A stretch of 16,548 nucleotides of DNA from an uncultured Roseburia sp. (GCA_900753715.1 CAAEAE010000090.1:1-16548), one strand, 5' to 3'. Counted from the stretch's first letter, positions 5,664-13,546 are shown. Numbers and translations: made by a program. Notes: generated by a model from the sequence alone, not told the origin.

Positions 5664-7916
5664 TTAAATGGTCTCAATTTTCTTATATGGAGCATAACCC
5701 TCATGAAGCATTTTAGTCTCTACCGTGCCATCGGCTTTTGACGTAAAACGGTACAGATTGTAGGCACCGTCCTGATATGCAAAATCACATCCGTTGTCCT
5801 GATAGTGCTCGTAAGTGCCCTCTCCCGGAAATACCAGAAGTTTTAAGGTATCATACGGCTCTTCTCCGACTGCCTGCCGTACCTCATAAGTCGGAAGAAT
5901 TGTGCCCTCCTTTACAAATATCGGGCAGACATCTAACGGTGCATCTACAAGATAATACTGTTTTCCTTCATAGCGTTTTCTTGTCTCAAAATCATACCAG
6001 ATTCCTTCCGGCAGATAAACCATCTTTTTGGTTGCTCCCTGCTCGGTAACAGGTGCCACTAAAAGATTTTCTCCGACAAGAAATTCTCCGTTTAAATTCC
6101 AGGTTTCTTTATCGTCCTGATAATGCAGTACTAACGGACGGAGAATCGGAAGTCCGGTCTCCTCGCACACATGGAACAAATCATACAAATACGGAAGCAG
6201 ACGGTATCGAAGCTCGATAAATTTTTTATGGATAGCGATGGAGGTATCCCCAAAACGCCACGGCTCCTGACGCTTGCTTCCCTTGGAGGAATGATTGCGG
6301 CAAAGCGGTGCAAATGCTGCCAATTCCACCCAACGGCATAAGAGTTCCCCGGTACAGTCTGCGCCAAATCCTCCGATATCGGTTCCCGCAAATGCAATTC
6401 CACTCATACCAAGGTTACATAACTGCGGAATCGCCATCTGAAGATGGGACCAGAGGCTCTGGTTATCTCCGGTCCAGACGGTCGAATATTTCTGGCTTCC
6501 TGCATAGCAGGCTCTTGTAATGACAAACGGTCTTCTACCGTTTGCAGCCTTTAATCCCTCATAAGTTGCCTTTGCCATCAGATGTCCGTAAATATTGTGC
6601 ATTTCGGCATGGGTTATCGGACGGTCTTCATCCGTAAAAGCTACATCGAGTGGCAGTTCTCCACGGAAGCTTGCCGGCTCATTCATGTCGTTCCACACAC
6701 CGGAAACGCCCAAATCGGTCAGGTATTTCTGTTTTTCTGCCCACCACTCTCTTGTTTTCGGATTTCCATAATCCGGGTAAACCGCTTCTCCCGGCCATAC
6801 TTCATTGACGTAAACCTGCCCGTCTTTATCCTTTGCAAAATATCCGCCGGCGATTCCCTCATCGTACATGTAATAACCTTCATCAAGCTTTACACCCGGG
6901 TCAATAATGGTAACTGCATGATAGCCGGACTTTCCGATTTCTTTGATAATCTCTCCCGGCGCTCCGAATGCTTCTTCATTCCAGGTAAAGACACGGTAAC
7001 CGTCCATATAATCAATGTCAAAATGAATCGTATCACACGGAATCTGCAGGTTTCTGTAATGCTCTGCGACGTCACGGATATCATCGGCGTTTTCATAGCC
7101 CCAGCGGGACTGGTGATAGCCGAGCGTCCATCTCTGCGGCATCGGTGTTGTGCCGGTCAGATAGGTATATCCAGATACTACGTCAGTCATTTTATCTCCG
7201 ACGATAAAATAATAATCCAGATTTCCGTTTTCCACACCGTAGAAATAATAGTTCTGATTTTCTTTTCCAAGGTTGACATAAGACTTGTAGGTATTGTCAA
7301 AGAACATTCCGAAGACACCCTGTTTCTTTAAGGTGATTAAAAACGGAATGGACTTGTAAAGGGCACGGTAATCTTCATTGTGCGCCTGCGGAATATCGGA
7401 GTTCCAGTTCTCATACTCGTAATCGCGCTTATTTAAAAATCCGGTCTTATCGCCAAGTCCGTAGAACTTCTCGTCGCCGTCCATCGCCTTTACCACCTGG
7501 ATCCGATGGTCTCTGCTGCTCATGTCCGACACATCATGTCCCTCTGCGCGAAGCATCTCTAAGTACTCTTCGTCAATGGCATCGCCCACGGTACGTTTTC
7601 CGCGGTAATCTGCGCATAAAAGAGTGCCGTCTGCCTTATAAAAATCAATCAGAAGGTTGTCATACACTTTTGCGGTAAGCGCGTCCGTTGAAATGGCAAG
7701 TGCGTCACCTTCCTCTGTTACGGTATACTCTGCCGGAACTGTTTTCTTTCCTTCAATCGCCTTGGAGCGGTGCTCCTTTGTCTCATAGGGAACAAATACA
7801 TTTATGATATCGTTCCGAAGGATTTCAATCGTTCCCTCTCCTTTTTCAAACTGAATCAAAACGCGGTTTTCGCATTTTTTCCAGGAAATTCTCTTTCCAA
7901 GAGCTGTGCTTTGCAT
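5664..7916 (-). CDS. Intracellular GH31 alpha-glucosidase family enzyme
   Basis: This 750-residue glycoside hydrolase family 31 enzyme would release alpha-linked glucose (or a related sugar) from the non-reducing end of oligosaccharides in the cytoplasm, as there is no signal peptide. An N-terminal beta-sandwich (about 1-240) is followed by the catalytic barrel. Its nucleophile is Asp410 in GVWNDMNEPASF and the acid/base is Asp484 in WTGDNQSLWSHLQ; IHFDIDYMDGYRVFTW (about 297-312) and RRPFVITRACYAGSQ (about 461-475) are also typical. A C-terminal beta-domain ends the protein (LYRFTSKADGTVETK). The ATG at 7916 has an AAGGGGA site. It follows a 76-residue gene by 15 bases and probably shares its promoter. 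Sequence alone does not settle linkage preference (alpha-1,4, alpha-1,6 or alpha-1,3). Confidence 0.93.
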   Translation of the reverse strand: MQSTALGKRISWKKCENRVLIQFEKGEGTIEILRNDIINVFVPYETKEHRSKAIEGKKTVPAEYTVTEEGDALAISTDALTAKVYDNLLIDFYKADGTLLCADYRGKRTVGDAIDEEYLEMLRAEGHDVSDMSSRDHRIQVVKAMDGDEKFYGLGDKTGFLNKRDYEYENWNSDIPQAHNEDYRALYKSIPFLITLKKQGVFGMFFDNTYKSYVNLGKENQNYYFYGVENGNLDYYFIVGDKMTDVVSGYTYLTGTTPMPQRWTLGYHQSRWGYENADDIRDVAEHYRNLQIPCDTIHFDIDYMDGYRVFTWNEEAFGAPGEIIKEIGKSGYHAVTIIDPGVKLDEGYYMYDEGIAGGYFAKDKDGQVYVNEVWPGEAVYPDYGNPKTREWWAEKQKYLTDLGVSGVWNDMNEPASFRGELPLDVAFTDEDRPITHAEMHNIYGHLMAKATYEGLKAANGRRPFVITRACYAGSQKYSTVWTGDNQSLWSHLQMAIPQLCNLGMSGIAFAGTDIGGFGADCTGELLCRWVELAAFAPLCRNHSSKGSKRQEPWRFGDTSIAIHKKFIELRYRLLPYLYDLFHVCEETGLPILRPLVLHYQDDKETWNLNGEFLVGENLLVAPVTEQGATKKMVYLPEGIWYDFETRKRYEGKQYYLVDAPLDVCPIFVKEGTILPTYEVRQAVGEEPYDTLKLLVFPGEGTYEHYQDNGCDFAYQDGAYNLYRFTSKADGTVETKMLHEGYAPYKKIETI

Positions 7917-7931
7917 ACTGTTTTCCCCTTT

Positions 7932-8162
7932 CTATTTTGCAAGGTCTTTTAATTCATTCAATAGGTCAAGGTCTGACTGTTTCACCTTCATATTGGTTGT
8001 CAGTGCCTCTTCGCCCGGTCTTGTCACAGTAATCTCAATAATCGTTCCCTCCGTAATCTCTCTGGAAAAAACTGTATTTAAAAACGCCGCAAATTTCGGG
8101 TGGTTTTCGGTAAATTTATTTTTCGCATTCATGATTTTCATGATGGAAGCCGGATTCATCAT
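7932..8162 (-). CDS. Small conserved protein of unknown function
   Basis: This 76-residue soluble protein has a helical, basic N-terminal half (SIMKIMNAKNKFTENHPKFA) and a beta-rich middle (EGTIIEITVTRPGEEALTTN), closing with a leucine-rich helix (KQSDLDLLNELKDL). I recognise the pattern as a family-restricted hypothetical of Lachnospiraceae but know no function. A perfect AGGAGGT (8174-8168) lies 5 bases before the first of two consecutive ATG codons, so the start may be 8162 or 8159. It is first in a two-gene unit with the GH31 enzyme and has its own promoter region, which separates it from the van-like cluster upstream. Confidence 0.75.
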   Translation of the reverse strand: MMNPASIMKIMNAKNKFTENHPKFAAFLNTVFSREITEGTIIEITVTRPGEEALTTNMKVKQSDLDLLNELKDLAK

Positions 8163-8199
8163 ATGCTACCTCCTGATAACTGTATTTTCGTTAAAGTTT

Positions 8200-8228
8200 A
8201 TTATATATGATAGCATACTTTTTTGCAT
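8200..8228 (-). promoter_or_regulatory. Probable promoter of the small protein and GH31 genes
   Basis: On the minus strand a perfect TATAAT (8205-8200) stands 17 bases downstream of a poor -35 (ATGCAA, 8228-8223), in an A/T-rich region. It lies in the 75-base gap after the racemase stop and leaves a leader of about 30 bases to the AGGAGGT site. The weak -35 suggests help from an activator or modest basal strength. No terminator is visible between the racemase stop and this promoter, so van-cluster read-through into these genes is possible. Confidence 0.5.
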
Positions 8229-8237
8229 CCCTCAATT

Positions 8238-9371
8238 TCAATTTTTGGAGACAAAACGTCCTAATCTTGCCCCAAGCCGGCTTACAATCTCATTGGAAAT
8301 TGTGTCCGACCACCCGGCAAATTCCTCCGCCGATATTTTTTCCGCTCCCTGTCCGCCGATAAACAGTACTTCATCCTCCGGTGCCGCATCCGGCACCCCT
8401 GTCACATCGAGCAGAAGCTGGTCCATACAGACCCGTCCCACAATCGGAACCCGTTTTCCGTGCAAAAGCGCCATCCCCCTGCCGGAGAGATTGCGCGGAA
8501 TCCCGTCCGCATAACCAATCGCCACCGCTGCAATCCGGCTCTTTTTTGCTGCCACAAAGTCAAGCCCATAGCCAGCGCCCTCTCCGGGGTTTAATTCTCT
8601 GATGCTTGTAATCACAGAGTGAAGCGATAACACCGGAAGCAGTCCCTTTGCGCTCTTTGGGATGAGCGTTCTGCTGCTTAGAATGCCGTAGAGCGCAATT
8701 CCGACACGCGCATAATCATAGTGACATTCCGGATAATTTAGCACCCCATAGCTGCCTTGCAAATGCGCGGCAAACGGCTTTTTTATCTGGGTGCGCAGGT
8801 ACGCCACCGTTTCATCAAAACGCGCAATCTGGGTTTTCGTAAATGCAATCTCTTTTTCCTCTTCTCCATCCGAAACGCACAGATGCGAATACACGCCCCT
8901 GACCTCTAAATGCGGAAGTTTCCACATAGCGCAGAGCCTCTCATACGCATCCCAGGGAATCCCAAGCCGGTGCATGCCCGTGTCCACACCGATATGAACA
9001 GGCAGCCTGCCTCCTTCCTTTGCCGCATAGCTTTCCAGTTGTTTTCCGTACTTCTCGTCTATAATTGTCTGCGTAATCTGATAGTCAAGCAGCGTTTTTG
9101 CAGCTGCCGGGTCCGTGTAACCGAGCACCAGAATCTCCCCCTTGATTCCGTCACGCCGCAGTTCGATTCCCTCTTCCATGGATGCCACGCAAAATGCGTC
9201 TATCCCAAGTTTCTGTAACTCCCCTGCCATCTCAGACGCGCCATGTCCGTAAGCATTTGCCTTTACCGCAGGCATCATCTTACAGTCCTCCGGCAGCATC
9301 CGTTTAAATTCTGCCACATTGTGTGCCAGATGTTTCATATCCAGTTCAATCCATGCCCGGCTTTTTTCCAT
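8238..9371 (-). CDS. vanTr: VanT-type serine racemase, cytoplasmic domain as a separate protein
   Basis: This 377-residue fold-type III PLP racemase would interconvert L- and D-serine (possibly also alanine), feeding D-Ser to the ligase gene upstream. Lys37 in PAVKANAYGHG binds PLP, Tyr268 in GEGAGYGLDF is the second catalytic base, and Arg135 lies in TGMHRLG. Alanine racemases have Tyr354 in a TINYE context near the C-terminus; here it reads TISNE with Asn360, the replacement known in VanT serine racemases. In VanT this domain is fused behind a membrane domain; here that domain is a separate gene overlapping by 26 bases, an arrangement known for VanL (vanTm/vanTr). The ATG at 9371 has GAGGAG 6 bases upstream. 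A housekeeping alanine racemase is the alternative, less likely given Asn360 and the neighbours. Confidence 0.85.
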   Translation of the reverse strand: MEKSRAWIELDMKHLAHNVAEFKRMLPEDCKMMPAVKANAYGHGASEMAGELQKLGIDAFCVASMEEGIELRRDGIKGEILVLGYTDPAAAKTLLDYQITQTIIDEKYGKQLESYAAKEGGRLPVHIGVDTGMHRLGIPWDAYERLCAMWKLPHLEVRGVYSHLCVSDGEEEKEIAFTKTQIARFDETVAYLRTQIKKPFAAHLQGSYGVLNYPECHYDYARVGIALYGILSSRTLIPKSAKGLLPVLSLHSVITSIRELNPGEGAGYGLDFVAAKKSRIAAVAIGYADGIPRNLSGRGMALLHGKRVPIVGRVCMDQLLLDVTGVPDAAPEDEVLFIGGQGAEKISAEEFAGWSDTISNEIVSRLGARLGRFVSKN

Positions 9372-10464
9372 CTCTTACTCCTCTTCTTCCCCGCAGCTTC
9401 TCCTTTCCCATCCATAACAGAAATGAGACCGCAAATGTAGTACTGCATACCAGCAGATAAAATATTCCATTGTATGAAAGCACCCATGTCTTAATGCCGG
9501 ATGCTCCAAGCTTCTCTATAACTCCGAGTCCCCCGCGGATAAAAATTAACATCAGTGGATGCAGCAGATAAATCCACATGGAAACCTCTCTGCACCACGC
9601 AAAATTTTTCTCCCCTTTCATTTTGGTCTGCAACAGTCCTTCAAACAAAAACAACATGCAGGGCAATAACAGAAAATACATACTGTTATGTTTCTGATAC
9701 CCCATCGCCCAGGTAAACAGGCTTTCTGCGGTCAAGAGTCCGGCACTGACGGCGCACGCCGTCCAGACGAATCGCTTCGACCGGGATATTTTGTACTTCG
9801 CCAGAAATACACCAAGCAGTAAAAATACCGGTGCAAAGAAAATTCCGTTTCTCGTGTAGCCGCCCACGGTAAAGACTGCATCATAACATTTTTTTAACAC
9901 GGGAAGCCCGGAAATCAGTCCGTACCAGCTATCCCCGAAGACACCCACCACATAAAGCGCTGCCGCGATTCCCAAAAGAACCTTTAAGGGATGTCTACAC
10001 TCTGCTTTATTTAAAAGATAAAAACCGCCGCTTACCAGAAGACATCCGATGACTGCCGCCGGAAGATACCACAGGTGGTAGAACGTTCCGTCCATCAAAA
10101 TCCACCGGAGCACTGCACCGATTCCCCCTATGATATTTCCTTTCAAAAACGATTCGGTCGGAAGGTTTCCGGCACGCCAGGAAAACGGCAGATACAGCAT
10201 CGTCGCCGCAAGGTAAAGCAACAGCAGCTTGCGCAGCATGGCAAACAGTTTTTCCCTGAAATTTTTTCTGCCATAGCCGGACAGCACGAAAAAACCGGTG
10301 AGCATAAAAAAGTATGGTACACCCACGCGCGTCAATCCGTAGGTAATCCACGCATCGAAGATACCGCCGCCCGCAAACGGTCCTACGTGAATTGCCACAA
10401 TCAAAAATGCCGCAGCCAGACGCGCCACATCAAGACTTCTGTAATCCGCCTGTCTAGTTTTCAA
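9346..10464 (-). CDS. vanTm: VanT-type membrane domain protein (acyltransferase-3 fold)
   Basis: This 372-residue polytopic membrane protein has about ten hydrophobic segments and belongs to the acyltransferase-3 superfamily. It matches the N-terminal membrane half of VanT rather than generic members: VAIH at 23-26, FYHLWYLPA at 128-136, GDSWYGL at 177-183 and TRNGIFFAP at 204-212 all have close counterparts there. In VanT this domain is thought to bring L-serine to the racemase. It is about the length of the VanT membrane domain and ends in a basic tail instead of running into a racemase. The start is a TTG at 10464 overlapping the ligase stop by 11 bases, with GGAGG 9 bases upstream (10478-10474). 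It is translationally coupled on both sides. Confidence 0.85.
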   Translation of the reverse strand: MKTRQADYRSLDVARLAAAFLIVAIHVGPFAGGGIFDAWITYGLTRVGVPYFFMLTGFFVLSGYGRKNFREKLFAMLRKLLLLYLAATMLYLPFSWRAGNLPTESFLKGNIIGGIGAVLRWILMDGTFYHLWYLPAAVIGCLLVSGGFYLLNKAECRHPLKVLLGIAAALYVVGVFGDSWYGLISGLPVLKKCYDAVFTVGGYTRNGIFFAPVFLLLGVFLAKYKISRSKRFVWTACAVSAGLLTAESLFTWAMGYQKHNSMYFLLLPCMLFLFEGLLQTKMKGEKNFAWCREVSMWIYLLHPLMLIFIRGGLGVIEKLGASGIKTWVLSYNGIFYLLVCSTTFAVSFLLWMGKEKLRGRRGVRDGKKPGMD

Positions 10465-11539
10465 CGTGTGCTTCCTCCGCCTCTTTCAGTGTCATTGCAA
10501 TCAGTTTTTCCACGACCTCTGCAAACGACAGTCCCGCCGCCTTCATCATTCCCGGATAACGGCTGTGTTCTGTGAAACCCGGAATTGTATTCACCTCGTT
10601 AAAATAAATCTCTCCCTTCGGTGTCAAAAACATATCCACTCTCGTGAACCCGCTGCACCCGAGCGCCCGGTAGATTTTTGCCGCAGTCCGCTTAATCCGC
10701 TCTGCCGTCTCTTCCGCTATCCGCGCCGGAACATGAATTTGTGAAGTTTTTAACGTATATTTTTCCGTGAAGTCAAAAAAGCCCTCCGAAAGCTCAATCT
10801 CATCGACTTCTCCAATCAATAATTCGTGATTTCCAAGCACGGCACAGCCCACCTCAAATCCCGAAATCGCCTCCTCCAAAAGCACCATGGAATCATGCGT
10901 AAATGCAAGACGGATGGCATCTGCAAGCTGCCCCGGTCCCATCACCCTCGTAATGCCAAAGGAAGAACCTGCCCGCAGCGGTTTCACAAACAACGGGTAA
11001 CCAAGCGCTCCCGCAGCCTCCTCTCCATCGGATGCCACAAAGCTGTCGCGGTATAACAGTACGGAACGCGGTACGTTTACCCCTGCGGCAGCCGCAAGCC
11101 TATGTGCCACATCCTTATCCATTCCGATTGCAGAGGCAAGCGTTTTGCAGCCAACGACCGGAATATCCGCGAGTTCAAAGACGCCCTGCACCGTGCCGTC
11201 CTCTCCGTTTTTGCCGTGCAATACCGGAAACGCTGCATCTAGCGGCAGCTCTGTGATTCCCTGTCCCCTTCTGCCAAACACCAGCAGCCCGTGCAGGCTT
11301 CTGTCCGGTGAAACGACTGCCGGATAACACTTTTTCTCCTTGAGCCAGATGTTTTCCGCGATTTTTTCTAATTCTCCTTCATAAAAATACCATTTTCCAT
11401 CCGGTGCAATTCCGATTGGAACTGCCTCATATTTTTCCCTGTCTATATTGGCAAGCACTGCGCTTGCGGACTGTAAGGAAATCTCATATTCACTTGAGCA
11501 TCCCCCAAATAAAACTGCAATTTTCTTTTTTCTGTTCAT
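10454..11539 (-). CDS. vanG: VanG-type D-alanine:D-serine ligase
   Basis: This 361-residue ATP-grasp ligase would join D-Ala to D-Ser for peptidoglycan precursors that bind vancomycin weakly. Ligase landmarks are FGGCSSEYEIS (11-21), HGKNGEDGT (108-116), FVKPLRAGSS (184-193) and FNEVNTIPGFTEHSRYP (313-329). The omega-loop reads FFDFTEKYTLKTSQI (254-268), as in VanG-type D-Ser ligases, not the YDYxxKY of D-Ala:D-Ala ligases or the loop of D-lactate ligases. The ATG at 11539 has GGAGG 9 bases upstream (11553-11549); an in-frame ATG further upstream lies inside the terminator hairpin and is rejected. It heads a three-gene overlapping run with vanTm and vanTr. D-Ser specificity is strongly suggested, not proven. 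Confidence 0.9.
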   Translation of the reverse strand: MNRKKKIAVLFGGCSSEYEISLQSASAVLANIDREKYEAVPIGIAPDGKWYFYEGELEKIAENIWLKEKKCYPAVVSPDRSLHGLLVFGRRGQGITELPLDAAFPVLHGKNGEDGTVQGVFELADIPVVGCKTLASAIGMDKDVAHRLAAAAGVNVPRSVLLYRDSFVASDGEEAAGALGYPLFVKPLRAGSSFGITRVMGPGQLADAIRLAFTHDSMVLLEEAISGFEVGCAVLGNHELLIGEVDEIELSEGFFDFTEKYTLKTSQIHVPARIAEETAERIKRTAAKIYRALGCSGFTRVDMFLTPKGEIYFNEVNTIPGFTEHSRYPGMMKAAGLSFAEVVEKLIAMTLKEAEEAHVEN

Positions 11540-11577
11540 CACTCGTATCCTCCACATTTTCATCCTGTACCGGCAAA

Positions 11578-11628
11578 TCAAAAAAACCTGACCTGCCATG
11601 ACGCAATCGTATCACAGCAAATCAGGTT
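11578..11628 (-). terminator. Intrinsic terminator between vanS and vanG, possible attenuator
   Basis: On the minus strand AACCTGA (11628-11622) pairs with TCAGGTT (11591-11585). Further inner pairing (CTG/CAG and ACG-ATTG-CGT) tightens the loop, and the hairpin is followed by T7 (11586-11580). It begins 35 bases after the vanS stop and ends only 38 bases before the ligase ATG. No promoter fits into those 38 bases, so ligase transcripts must pass through this hairpin. It may simply trim vanRS transcripts with partial read-through, or act as a regulated attenuator. Confidence 0.75.
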
Positions 11629-11642
11629 ACTTGTTCATTTTT

Positions 11643-11670
11643 CTATTAGATTTTATTAACGAATTATGAA
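11643..11670 (-). promoter_or_regulatory. Candidate VanR operator with weak promoter for the ligase operon
   Basis: On the minus strand three related heptamers, TTCATAA (11670-11664), TTAATAA (11659-11653) and CTAATAG (11649-11643), recur at 11 and then 10 bases, the helical spacing used by OmpR/PhoB-type regulators such as VanR. The last could double as a -10 (TAATAG). The first overlaps the vanS stop codon. The region is very A/T-rich, so chance similarity is a real possibility. Confidence 0.3.
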
Positions 11671-12815
11671 GGTTTTCTTAGCACTTTTTGGGGGAGTGTC
11701 ACTCGAAATTCCATCCTTCCGTCCGCGTAGTCCGCCACGATGGTTCCGCCGTGCAGCTCCACAAGCTCCTTTGCAATCGCAAGTCCAAGCCCGGCACCTC
11801 CCTTATTCGTCTGCCTTGCCTCATCCATCCGGTAAAATTTTTCAAAAATGTGTGCAAGCTGTTCCTGCGTCATCGGCTCTGCCGGATTAGAAAATGAAAT
11901 TTGAGTCTCCTGCTCCCGCTCCTTTGCCTGGATACGGATTGCGCTGTCCGGCAGACTGTAATGAATGGCATTTCTTAATAAATTTAAGAATACTCTGGCA
12001 AGCTTCTCAGGACTTCCGTAGACCGTGCACTCCTCCGGAACTGAGATTTCCACTGTTTTTTTCGCTTCCTGTAAGGAAGGATATACCTCCTCCGCCATCT
12101 GGGAAACCATATAGCAGAGGTCAATCTCTTCCTCCTCCGCAGAAATATCCTGTCTGCTGTAGCGGGCAATGTCAAAAAACTCATTCACAAGCACCTCTAA
12201 CCGCAGTGCCTTTTCCATGATAATCCCTAAAAACTTTTCTCTCTGTTCTTCAGTTAAATCGGGCATCTCCTGCATCAGTTTTAAATATCCAATTACAGAC
12301 GTAAGTGGTGTCCGGATATCGTGCGCAAGATACATTACCATCTCATCCTTCTTCTGCTCTGCCGTCTCAATGTCCGCAAACTGCTGTGCAAGCGTTTCCT
12401 TGACGAGCGTTAATTTCTGCTCCATCGGCTTTATTTCCTCTGACAGACGAATCTGCTCTGTCTTTCGATCCATCAACGCATCCATTCCGGCATCAATTTC
12501 CCGGAAATACTTCATAAACCAGTTCAAAAAGAAGCGCAGCAGCAGGAAAAAACAGCCCAGCGCTGCTATCAGTATAAAAAATTCAAAATTGCGCCGGAAT
12601 ACATCTGTGTAATAGTCCAATGCCTGCTCATAGCTCATTCCAAACCATCCAAGCACATCCACCACAAAGTTTGCAATATGTCCGAAAAATACATAGATAT
12701 ATAAAAACCATATAATAAAAAAAGACAGACTGATTAACGCAATCATCTGCCAGAAAATCTTGCGTTTCAGTCTGCCGTACCCGTCTTTTTTCCGAAAAAA
12801 CTTCCCTTTAGCCAT
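11664..12815 (-). CDS. vanS: VanS-type sensor histidine kinase
   Basis: This 383-residue inner-membrane kinase would sense a cell-wall or glycopeptide-related signal and phosphorylate VanR. Transmembrane segments at about 20-46 and 77-101 enclose a short external loop of about 30 residues, so a large sensing domain is absent. After a coiled linker comes the H-box YLAHDIRTPLTSVIGYLKLM with His165, the N-box FLNLLRNAIHYS (Asn292), the F-box IFEKFYRMDEARQ and the G2-box GGAGLGLAIAKELVELHGG (about 339-357). All catalytic motifs look intact. The H-box and F-box contexts resemble the VanS enzymes of VanG- and VanC/E-type clusters. The ATG at 12815 overlaps the vanR stop by 8 bases, so the two are coupled. 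The assignment rests on motif style and the adjoining ligase and VanT parts. Confidence 0.87.
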   Translation of the reverse strand: MAKGKFFRKKDGYGRLKRKIFWQMIALISLSFFIIWFLYIYVFFGHIANFVVDVLGWFGMSYEQALDYYTDVFRRNFEFFILIAALGCFFLLLRFFLNWFMKYFREIDAGMDALMDRKTEQIRLSEEIKPMEQKLTLVKETLAQQFADIETAEQKKDEMVMYLAHDIRTPLTSVIGYLKLMQEMPDLTEEQREKFLGIIMEKALRLEVLVNEFFDIARYSRQDISAEEEEIDLCYMVSQMAEEVYPSLQEAKKTVEISVPEECTVYGSPEKLARVFLNLLRNAIHYSLPDSAIRIQAKEREQETQISFSNPAEPMTQEQLAHIFEKFYRMDEARQTNKGGAGLGLAIAKELVELHGGTIVADYADGRMEFRVTLPQKVLRKPS

Positions 12816-13542
12816 CTATTTTGTACCCCACTCCCCAGACCGTCTTTATCATCTGGCTCTGCTCTGCGGTATCACCGATTTTTTCCCGGATGTGCCGGAT
12901 ATGCACTGCCACCGTGTTATTGCTCTTGCTGTAGTAATCGTCCTTCCAGACCGCATGAAACAGTTCTTCCCCGCTTATCACATTTCCCGGTTTCTCACAC
13001 AGCGTTTTTAAAATCGTATACTCTGTCGGTGTCAGCGCCACTTCTCTGTCGTTGACATAACACAGATGCGCCTGCGGAACCAGACTGATGACGCCGCAGT
13101 AAATCCGTTCTCCAGCCTCCGCCTTCCGGTTCATCCGCTGTGCCTGCGGTTCCACTGCTCCCTCCACCGTTCCGTAGCGCTTATATCTGCGAATCTGTGC
13201 CTTGACCCGCGCCACAAGCTCTAGTGGAAAAAACGGTTTTGTCACATAATCATCCGCTCCCAACGTAAGCCCTGTGACCTTGTCAAGCTCTCCGTCCTTG
13301 GCTGTCAGCATGATAACCGGATAATTATCGTGCTCCCTGATTTTACGGCACAAATCAAAGCCGCTCATCCCGGGGAGCATTACGTCCAAAAGTGCCAGGT
13401 CAAATCCACCTTCCTCAATCCTTGCCAGAGCTGTTTTTGCATCGTAGCACTTTTCAACGGCAAAGCCCTCGCCAAGCAGATAAAATTCTACCAAATCTGC
13501 AATTTCTTTTTCATCGTCCACGACCAGAATCCGTCCGTCCAT
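12808..13542 (-). CDS. vanR: VanR-type OmpR-family response regulator
   Basis: This 244-residue regulator has a receiver domain (about 1-118) with Asp9, Asp10, phosphoacceptor Asp53 in LLDVMLPG, Thr80 and Lys102. A longer than usual linker (about 119-145) follows, then a winged-helix DNA-binding domain ending HIRHIREKIGDTAEQSQMI and KTVWGVGYKI. The segment TVAVHIRHIREK and the receiver EIADLVEFYL closely resemble VanR proteins. It would activate the ligase and VanT genes downstream. The ATG at 13542 follows the nth stop by only 4 bases and has a poor ribosome binding site, so its translation probably depends on coupling to nth. No promoter of its own is visible in that gap; one inside nth is possible. 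Another OmpR-family regulator is the alternative if the cluster context is ignored. Confidence 0.88.
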   Translation of the reverse strand: MDGRILVVDDEKEIADLVEFYLLGEGFAVEKCYDAKTALARIEEGGFDLALLDVMLPGMSGFDLCRKIREHDNYPVIMLTAKDGELDKVTGLTLGADDYVTKPFFPLELVARVKAQIRRYKRYGTVEGAVEPQAQRMNRKAEAGERIYCGVISLVPQAHLCYVNDREVALTPTEYTILKTLCEKPGNVISGEELFHAVWKDDYYSKSNNTVAVHIRHIREKIGDTAEQSQMIKTVWGVGYKIDG

Positions 13543-13546
13543 CCTG

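Noticed and set aside
6582..7331. Long plus-strand reading frame (249 codons) opposite the GH31 gene
   Set aside because: It is antisense to strongly conserved catalytic-domain codons, resembles no family and has no ribosome binding site context.
8238..11539. Reading the ligase and racemase as housekeeping Ddl and Alr
   Set aside because: The ligase loop is EKYTLKTS rather than YDYxxKY, the racemase has Asn at the Tyr354 position, and a VanT-type membrane protein and VanRS pair adjoin them. It remains the main alternative.
11540..11599. Upstream ATG start for the ligase
   Set aside because: It lies inside the terminator hairpin and the added residues match nothing in the ligase family.
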